Notes under the pieces: model-generated
What the model was told of the DNA's origin: nothing
Databases searched by the model: none
Seen by the model: the letters and a program-made list of their open reading frames with translations, nothing else
From: Siminovitchia fortis
Lineage (GTDB): Bacteria; Bacillota; Bacilli; Bacillales; Bacillaceae_C
Reading direction: 5' to 3'
Length of the DNA: 64,000 nucleotides
Assembly (NCBI RefSeq): GCF_003605365.2
Contig: NZ_QYTU02000010.1
Span: 25,880 to 89,879 of the forward strand
In this document: in pieces, positions 58,259 to 64,000 of the stretch
How positions within the stretch are numbered: the stretch's first letter is position 1
Layout: each line of letters opens with the position of its first letter
Made by a program: the position numbers and the translations under genes

Positions 58259-60547
58259 TTATTTCGTTTGAGCCGCCAATTGGGCTTCCCTTACTTCTTT
58301 CGCAGCTTCCACCATGTTTTTCAGAGCCGCAATGGTCTCTTCCTCTTTTCTTGTTTTCAACCCGCAGTCCGGATTGATCCAGAACTGGTTGGCCGGGATT
58401 GTTTTGAGCGCCCTGGTTACATTGTCCTTGATTTCTTCTGTGCTTGGAACCCTAGGGCTGTGAATATCATATACGCCAAGTCCGATTTCTTTGTCGTACG
58501 TATTTTCCTCAAATGCTGAAATAAGTTCCCCGTGACTTCTTGACGTTTCAATCGAAATCACATCGGCATCCAGTGCGCGGATGGCTTCAAAAATATCTTC
58601 AAAATCCGAGTAGCACATATGCGTGTGGATTTGCGTACTGTTTTCCACCGATGCTGTTGCCAGTCTGAATGCATGCACAGCTCGATCCAAATATTCCTTC
58701 CATTTATCTTCTTTGAGTGGAAGGCCTTCTCTTAATGCCGGCTCATCGACCTGGATAATGTTGATTCCATTTTTTTCAAGCTCTTCGATTTCGCTGCGAA
58801 GCGCCGCGGCAATTTGATCCAACACATCGAAACGAGAAATGTCATCCCTGACAAAGGACCAATTTAAAATGGTAACCGGTCCTGTCAGCATCCCTTTTAC
58901 CCTTTTGTCCGTCAGCGATTGGGCGTACACACTTTCTTTGACTGTCATCGGCTGATCAAATGACACATCTCCGAAAATGATTGGCGGCTTTACGCATCTG
59001 GATCCATAGGATTGGACCCATCCGAATTTTGTGACCAAGAATCCGTTCAGTTTCTCTCCAAAATACTCAACCATGTCCGTCCGTTCGAACTCTCCATGGA
59101 CTAACACATCGAGCCCAATTTCTTCCTGGATAGCGATCCATTTTTCAATCTCGCTTTTGATATATTGGTCATACTCCTGATTCGTGATTTCCCCTTTTCT
59201 CCATTTCAACCGCTGTTTCCTTACTTCAGGTGTCTGCGGCAAGCTTCCGATTGTTGTTGTAGGCAATAGAGGGAGCTGAAGCTTTTCTTTTTGCGAAACA
59301 ATCCGCTCATTGAACGGCAATCCTCGGTCGGCTTTCAGTTCGTTTATCTTCACTGTTCCTTTAGTTGGCTTTCTGTACTTGGAGTCATTCAGTGTTCTGA
59401 TAGCCGTGATACTTTCTTCAATTTCCTTCTTGATGCTTTCTTTTTCGGATTCCAATCCTCTTTTAAGGAGAGCTGTTTCAGCTAATTTTTCATCTGCAAA
59501 AGAAAGTGCATTCTTGATAACCGGATCCAGTGCCGTTTCGCCTTCTTTTGTCACGGGCACATGCAGCAAGGAGCAGGATGGCTGGACAATGATGTTTTTC
59601 TTATCAACAAATCGGCTGATGCTTTCCAATAAGCCCAGTTTCTCATTCAAATCATGACGCCATACATTTCTTCCATCGATGACCCCCGCTGCCAAGTATT
59701 TATCTTTAGGGAATCCATACTTCTGAAGCAACTCGAGGGAATTCCCATGGACAAAATCCAGCCCGATCGCTGCTGCCGGCAAATTGACAATCTCTTCATA
59801 CGCATCAACCGTTTCAAAATACGTTTGAATAATGACATTGATTCCCGGAACTTCCTCAGAAATAGCTTCATATATTTGTTTCGCCTGCTGAAGGTCTGTT
59901 TCCGACAATGAGGTGGAAAAAATCGGCTCATCCAACTGTACCCACGTAACCCCGGCTTCCTTCAATTCCTGCAATAACTGAATATATAAAGGCCGGAATT
60001 CACTGACTAATTCAGGAAACTCCTTCTCCTCATACCCTTTTCCAAGCTTGATAAAGGTGATAGGCCCTAGAATAACAGGCTTTCCTTCAATCCCCAATTC
60101 CTCCTTCGTTTCCTTATAAAAGAAGAGCGGGCGGTTTTCTTTCAATGCTGGCTTGGATTCGTTGAATTCCGGAACAATATAATGGTAGTTTGTATTGAAC
60201 CATTTGGTCATTTCCGAAGCTACTGCATCTTTTGTTCCCCTGGCGATGGCAAAATAAGTTTCCAACGGTGTCCTGCTGTCAGCGTTCTCCTGGAATCTTT
60301 TTGGAATGACATCAAATAAAACGGACGTATCCAGGACATGGTCATACAGTGAAAAATCTCCGACCGGAATCAAATCAATCCCTTTTTCTTTTTGCTTTTT
60401 CAAACCTTCCAAACGAATGGCTTTTGTGTTATTCAGCAGCTCCTCTTCTGTGATTTTTCCATCCCAAAACTTTTCCAACTCTTTTTTCCATTCACGATTT
60501 CCGCCAATTCTCGGATATCCCACATTTGAACTCAATACGTTAGACAT
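58259..60547 (-). CDS. metE: Cobalamin-independent methionine synthase
   Basis: A 762-residue methyltransferase moving methyl from 5-methyl-THF-triglutamate to homocysteine. N-terminal [20 protein letters not shown] binds folate polyglutamate; the C-terminal catalytic domain has [27 protein letters not shown] (zinc His/Cys, about 640) and [16 protein letters not shown] (zinc Cys, about 725). Length equals B. subtilis MetE. ATG follows AAGGAGG. It is 28 bp downstream of yitJ in the metI operon. Confidence 0.95.
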   Translation of the reverse strand: MSNVLSSNVGYPRIGGNREWKKELEKFWDGKITEEELLNNTKAIRLEGLKKQKEKGIDLIPVGDFSLYDHVLDTSVLFDVIPKRFQENADSRTPLETYFAIARGTKDAVASEMTKWFNTNYHYIVPEFNESKPALKENRPLFFYKETKEELGIEGKPVILGPITFIKLGKGYEEKEFPELVSEFRPLYIQLLQELKEAGVTWVQLDEPIFSTSLSETDLQQAKQIYEAISEEVPGINVIIQTYFETVDAYEEIVNLPAAAIGLDFVHGNSLELLQKYGFPKDKYLAAGVIDGRNVWRHDLNEKLGLLESISRFVDKKNIIVQPSCSLLHVPVTKEGETALDPVIKNALSFADEKLAETALLKRGLESEKESIKKEIEESITAIRTLNDSKYRKPTKGTVKINELKADRGLPFNERIVSQKEKLQLPLLPTTTIGSLPQTPEVRKQRLKWRKGEITNQEYDQYIKSEIEKWIAIQEEIGLDVLVHGEFERTDMVEYFGEKLNGFLVTKFGWVQSYGSRCVKPPIIFGDVSFDQPMTVKESVYAQSLTDKRVKGMLTGPVTILNWSFVRDDISRFDVLDQIAAALRSEIEELEKNGINIIQVDEPALREGLPLKEDKWKEYLDRAVHAFRLATASVENSTQIHTHMCYSDFEDIFEAIRALDADVISIETSRSHGELISAFEENTYDKEIGLGVYDIHSPRVPSTEEIKDNVTRALKTIPANQFWINPDCGLKTRKEEETIAALKNMVEAAKEVREAQLAAQTK

Positions 60548-60575
60548 GTTTCTTCCTCCTTATTTTTCGTACATT

Positions 60576-62435
60576 TTAAGATAAAGCAAACGACACACCT
60601 TCGGCTGTTTCCAATTCCTTTGTCTTTTGTTGAATGTATTTGGTTAACTCTACCGTTATTTCATAGCGAAAAAATGGCGTTATTAAGTAAATCCCATTAA
60701 AATATTGAATGGCTGTATCGATTAATTCCCTTGCGATTGACAAGCCTTCTTGAATTTCCTTTTCCGGACTTTTCGCATCATTCATCCGTCTTCGCGTCTC
60801 CTCCGTCAACTTGATTCCGGGTACTTCGTTATGCAAGAACTCCGCATTTCTTGAGGAGACAAGCGGCATAATTCCGATATAGATAGGTACTTCTAAATGT
60901 TTGGTCGCTTCCCAAACTTCTATGATTTTCTCTCGGCTGAAGACAGGTTGCGTCAGCACATAATCCGCCCCATATTGAATTTTCTTCTCCAAGCGCTCTG
61001 TTGATTTCCCAATATTATGAACATTAGGGTTAAAAGCTGCCGCTACACGGAAATTCCCTTTTTGCTTAAGAGATTTTCCCGAGAAGGAAATTCCTTCGTT
61101 AAACTGCTTAATCAGTTTGATCAAATCAAATGAAGTAACATCAAAAACCGATGTAGCACCAGGAAAATCGCCAATCTTCGTCGGATCGCCGGTAATGGCT
61201 AAAATATCCCGGATGCCCAATGTGTGTAGGCCCATTAAGTGGGATTGCAAGCCGATTAGGTTACGGTCCCTGCATGTAATATGGACGAGCGAGGGCAACC
61301 CTAGTTCCCTTTTGACAAGCGAAGCCATCGTCTTATTGCATATTCTTGGGGAAGCCAATGAATTATCGGCGACCGTCAGTGCATCGACCCCGGCCTCTTT
61401 CAACGCTTTGGCCCCTTCAAAAAAAATTTTCGTGTCCAGATGTTTCGGTGTATCCAGTTCTACAATGATTGAACGCTTTGTCTTCACCTTTTCAAATATG
61501 GTACATTCATCATGTTTTGTTTCGCTTAGCTCAATCCTGGGCTCACTTTTTACCTTCTTTTCCGTAATGGGTTCCAGTCCCTTGATTCCTTCCTTCAGGG
61601 CTTTGATATGTTCCGGCGTGGTTCCGCAGCAGCCGCCCATTAACCGTACGCCCTCATTGCGGAAGAAACGCGCAAACTTTTTAAAATAATCCGGCTCCGA
61701 TTTATACAACAATCTTCCATCCCGGTATTCGGGAAGGCTGGAGTTCGGATACGCAGATAAAAAAGCTTTCTCAGGAATCGGTGTGGTCTCCAGCGCCTTT
61801 AACACATGATAAGGGCCCAATCGGCAATTTACGCCTACGACATCTGCTCCCAAATCCTCAAGGCGGGCAAAAGCTTCTGACAGCAGCACCCCATTTTCCA
61901 AAACGCCGGGTTCATGCATCGAAACATTGGTGATAATCGGCAGGTCCGTCACTTCACGGGCAATTTTCAAAACGGTGGTCAATTCATCCAGGTCATAATA
62001 GGTCTCGAGCAGCAGGCCATCCACGCCTTCAAGAAGCAGACAATAAAGCTGTTCCCTGAAGCTTCTCTTAATCTCTTCTTCCAATTCATTATGGAACCTC
62101 GCCCCGTGGATTCCGCCGATCGATCCGACAACATAGGTTTCTTTGCCAGCTGCTTTCCTGGCGATTCTTACAGCTGCGCTGTTAATCTCTTTCACCCGTT
62201 CTTCCAATCCATATCTTGAAAGCTTGATATAATTGGCGCCGTAGGTGTTTGTTTGGATAAGATCCGCCCCGGCCTTGATATATTCTTTGTGGGTATATAT
62301 AACTTCATTGGGATGTGTCAGATTCAACTCCTCAAAGCAGCGGTCCACTCCGTATGAATAAAGCAGCGTTCCTGTGGCCCCGTCGCCAATTAAGATCCGC
62401 CCTTTCAAACTATCTAACAGGCTCAGCTTCAGCAC
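60576..62435 (-). CDS. yitJ: Bifunctional homocysteine S-methyltransferase / methylenetetrahydrofolate reductase
   Basis: A 619-residue fusion. The N-terminal domain (about 1-290) has [20 protein letters not shown], the zinc Cys pair in [12 protein letters not shown], and [10 protein letters not shown]; the C-terminal MetF domain (about 320-610) has [18 protein letters not shown] and [15 protein letters not shown]. It makes methyl-THF and can methylate homocysteine. Starts are unusual: GTG 62435 overlaps the GGGAGG site, while CTG 62426 is at ideal spacing and aligns with the B. subtilis N-terminus (GLLEDL against SLLDSL). It overlaps the metI end. Confidence 0.93.
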   Translation of the reverse strand: MLKLSLLDSLKGRILIGDGATGTLLYSYGVDRCFEELNLTHPNEVIYTHKEYIKAGADLIQTNTYGANYIKLSRYGLEERVKEINSAAVRIARKAAGKETYVVGSIGGIHGARFHNELEEEIKRSFREQLYCLLLEGVDGLLLETYYDLDELTTVLKIAREVTDLPIITNVSMHEPGVLENGVLLSEAFARLEDLGADVVGVNCRLGPYHVLKALETTPIPEKAFLSAYPNSSLPEYRDGRLLYKSEPDYFKKFARFFRNEGVRLMGGCCGTTPEHIKALKEGIKGLEPITEKKVKSEPRIELSETKHDECTIFEKVKTKRSIIVELDTPKHLDTKIFFEGAKALKEAGVDALTVADNSLASPRICNKTMASLVKRELGLPSLVHITCRDRNLIGLQSHLMGLHTLGIRDILAITGDPTKIGDFPGATSVFDVTSFDLIKLIKQFNEGISFSGKSLKQKGNFRVAAAFNPNVHNIGKSTERLEKKIQYGADYVLTQPVFSREKIIEVWEATKHLEVPIYIGIMPLVSSRNAEFLHNEVPGIKLTEETRRRMNDAKSPEKEIQEGLSIARELIDTAIQYFNGIYLITPFFRYEITVELTKYIQQKTKELETAEGVSFALS

Positions 62436-63570
62436 CTCCCTGCCCTTTTATTCCCGGTGCCGGCTCCTTCAATTGATTGAAGGCCTGTGCCAAATCCTCA
62501 ATCAGATCATCCGCATGCTCGATGCCTACGGATACGCGCAGAAGGCGATTGCTGAGTCCATAGCTTGTTCTTGTTTCTTCTGGTACATCGGCATGAGTTT
62601 GGGTGGCCGGGTATGTGATTAAGCTTTCAACCCCTCCCAGACTCTCCGCAAAGGTGAATAGCTTTAAAGCTTTCAGAAATGGCGCAACCCATGCTTCCCT
62701 TGCGATTTCAAAGCTGACCATGCCGCCTTTTCGCGGATAATACACCTGATCCACCAGTGGGTGCCCGGACAGAAATGAATAAATTTCCTTCGCATTCTTC
62801 TCATGCCGCTCCATGCGCAAAGCCAATGTTTTCATACCTCTGATTAAGAGCCAACAATCAAATGGCGGCAAAACTGCTCCGCAGGAATTATGGAAATCAA
62901 ACAGCCGGTCGCTCTGCTCCGGGTTAGCTGATACTACTAATCCGGCGAGCAGATCATTATGTCCGCCCAAATATTTGGTCGCGCTGTGTATGACTACATC
63001 GGCCCCCAATTCGATGGGCCTTTGAAGGAGAGGCGTATAAAACGTATTATCCACGATGAGCAACAATCCGTATTTTTTAGCCGTCTCCGCAGCAAGTTTC
63101 AAATCTGTTTCAGTCATCAATGGATTGGTGGGCGTTTCAATGAACAGGCCTTTTGTGTTTTTCCGAATCAGCCCTTCCACCTCATTTTCTTCCGGATCCC
63201 AATACGAAAATTCCAATTGATACTGCTGGGAAAGCCATTCAAACAACCGGTAAGACCCACCGTACAAATCCCTTGAAGCGACAATATGGTCTCCTGATTT
63301 AAATAAGGAAAATGCCAATTGCACCGCACTCATTCCGGAACTGCAGGCAAAACCCCGATCGCCCTTTTCCAATTTGGCGATGGCGTTTTCCAATACCTCA
63401 CGCGTCGGGTTACTTGTGCGGATGTAATCGTAGCCCTTCAACAATCCAATCTCATGATGCCGGTAGGGCGCTGATAAATAGATTGGCGTACTAATCGCAC
63501 CATTCGGTTCATCTCTGTCATTCCCGACTTGGGCAAGCAGTGTTTCTTTCTTTAATGGTACAGACGACAT
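62410..63570 (-). CDS. metI: Cystathionine gamma-synthase / O-acetylhomoserine thiolyase-type PLP enzyme
   Basis: A 386-residue Cys/Met metabolism PLP enzyme. PLP-binding features: [20 protein letters not shown] (about 50-69), [40 protein letters not shown] and the PLP Lys in [20 protein letters not shown] (about 195-214). It links an activated homoserine to cysteine or sulfide. ATG 63570 follows GGAAGGAGA at 7 bp. First gene of metI-yitJ-metE; a metC-like second gene, usual in B. subtilis, is absent here. Confidence 0.92.
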   Translation of the reverse strand: MSSVPLKKETLLAQVGNDRDEPNGAISTPIYLSAPYRHHEIGLLKGYDYIRTSNPTREVLENAIAKLEKGDRGFACSSGMSAVQLAFSLFKSGDHIVASRDLYGGSYRLFEWLSQQYQLEFSYWDPEENEVEGLIRKNTKGLFIETPTNPLMTETDLKLAAETAKKYGLLLIVDNTFYTPLLQRPIELGADVVIHSATKYLGGHNDLLAGLVVSANPEQSDRLFDFHNSCGAVLPPFDCWLLIRGMKTLALRMERHEKNAKEIYSFLSGHPLVDQVYYPRKGGMVSFEIAREAWVAPFLKALKLFTFAESLGGVESLITYPATQTHADVPEETRTSYGLSNRLLRVSVGIEHADDLIEDLAQAFNQLKEPAPGIKGQGGAEAEPVR

Positions 63571-63617
63571 TTTCATTCTCCTTCCTTTCATGATTGGAAG
63601 GCCTTTTTACAAGTACG

Positions 63618-63759
63618 TGTTCAAAAAGTGCCAAATTAGAAGCAAGAATATCGAGGCGGCGTAGTTTCGAGCAGCGGAACGTATGCATTATATACGTGAG
63701 CAGCGGAGAAACAAGCCAACGAAGAGATTCGACGCTTATCATTTGGTGCTTTTTGAACA
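63618..63759. mobile_element. MITE-like element in the metI leader
   Basis: 142 bp with near-perfect terminal inverted repeats: TGTTCAAAAAGTGCCAAAT at the left and ATTTGGTGCTTTTTGAACA at the right (two mismatches). The interior is GC-richer and has small palindromes (ACGTAT...ATACGT). No coding capacity. Similar GTTCAAAAAG-ended elements are a familiar sight in Bacillus genomes. No clear target duplication is visible. Confidence 0.75.
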
Positions 63760-63769
63760 TCCTCTACAA

Positions 63770-63802
63770 ACAAAAAGGGCCTTCCCACAAGAAGAAGACC
63801 CA
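63770..63802 (-). terminator. SAM-responsive terminator of the metI operon
   Basis: Minus strand GGGTCTTC / GGAAGGCCC stem with a short loop, followed by TTTTTGTTTG, just downstream of the riboswitch. Confidence 0.85.
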
Positions 63803-63817
63803 ATAAATCACTAGGTT

Positions 63818-63930
63818 TCTTCTCATCTTTCAAGTTGCAAGCAACTTGTTGGATTTAGCACCTTTCCGTTTTGACACGGTGGTTGCTGAGGCGTCACAGG
63901 GCCAATCCCTCAACCTCTCTGGATAAGAAA
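63818..63930 (-). promoter_or_regulatory. SAM-I (S-box) riboswitch of metI-yitJ-metE
   Basis: Minus strand blocks: TTCTTATCCAGAGAGGTTGA, GGGATTGGCCCTGTGACG, CTCAGCAACCACCGTG, AAGGTGCTAAATCCAACAAG, closing with AAAGATGAGAAG. These match the SAM-I consensus in order and spacing. It controls the methionine operon through the terminator that follows. Confidence 0.95.
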
Positions 63931-63940
63931 AAAAACTGTA

Positions 63941-63969
63941 TATACAATTTTGTTTTAGCAACTCTTCAA
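63941..63969 (-). promoter_or_regulatory. Candidate sigma-A promoter of the metI operon
   Basis: Minus strand TTGAAG (63964-63969), 17-bp spacer, TGTATA (63941-63946), just upstream of the riboswitch. Confidence 0.5.
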
Positions 63970-63973
63970 AGCA

Positions 63974-64000
63974 AAATCAAAACCACCCGTGTGAACGGGT
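63974..64000 (-). terminator. Hairpin at the right edge, probable terminator of the next gene
   Basis: ACCCGT-TCAC-ACGGGT followed on the minus strand by GGTTTTGATTTT. The gene it would end lies outside the window. Confidence 0.5.

Noticed and set aside
63618..63759. Short open frames across the metI leader
   Set aside because: They fall within the MITE-like element and lack ribosome sites and similarity to proteins.

Overview
The window looks like chromosomal DNA from an endospore-forming Bacillaceae (Firmicutes). The evidence is spore genes (rsfA, gerQ), a bacillithiol gene pair (yojF-bshB2), a coproporphyrin-branch haem gene (hemQ), strong AGGAGG ribosome sites with frequent TTG/GTG starts, a sigma-B type promoter, SAM-I riboswitches, and gene order in the first 18 kb that follows the ywhD-pdxK part of the Bacillus subtilis map. 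No rRNA, tRNA, prophage, CRISPR array or intact transposase gene was seen. Species cannot be fixed from the sequence alone.

Layout. 1-8.7 kb: conserved core block ywhD (partial), M50 protease, ywhB, ywgA, ywfO, rsfA, lipL, pta, hemQ, gerQ, ywdK, ywdI. 8.8-13.6 kb: alkylation repair (ogt, adaA) behind an amino-acid exporter-like permease, ung, a sigma-B type stress gene and a YhfC-type membrane protease. 13.6-19.3 kb: molybdenum cofactor genes (mobA-moaE-moaD-moeB/thiF), a YdcF protein, pdxK, a heptad-repeat coiled coil, and yojF-bshB2. 19.3-24.1 kb: a DesK/DesR-like two-component system behind a DUF418 membrane protein, a Cof-type phosphatase, and a repeat-filled intergenic region with a seven-copy palindrome array. 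24.1-28.6 kb: recQ and the threonine catabolic pair kbl-tdh. 28.7-38.4 kb: accessory genes, including a P-loop protein split by a -1 frame change, a CynX/NimT MFS transporter, a BrkB protein, a 5'-nucleotidase, an LD-carboxypeptidase, an AAA ATPase, a TPP enzyme and two decayed genes. 38.5-46 kb: secreted M28 aminopeptidase, DUF1646 protein, DUF1002 protein with a Lon/PDZ protease, a cobalamin-binding-like protein, a deaminase and purC.

46-64 kb is a sulfur block. A SAM-I riboswitch precedes a yxjG-like methionine synthase gene. A ten-gene sulfate assimilation operon (SLC13 permease, cysC, cysH, sat, sumT, sirB, sirC, yezD, cysJ, cysI) has its own promoter, a structured leader resembling a diverged S-box, and a strong leader terminator. 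A metI-yitJ-metE operon has a SAM-I riboswitch. Together these take sulfate to sulfide, make the sirohaem that sulfite reductase needs, and carry sulfur through homocysteine to methionine.

Two kinds of interspersed non-coding repeat stand out. One is a structured element of about 100-200 bp (A and B types, about nine copies, all in one orientation, several abutting stop codons, one nested). The other is a 142 bp MITE-like element lying in the metI leader.
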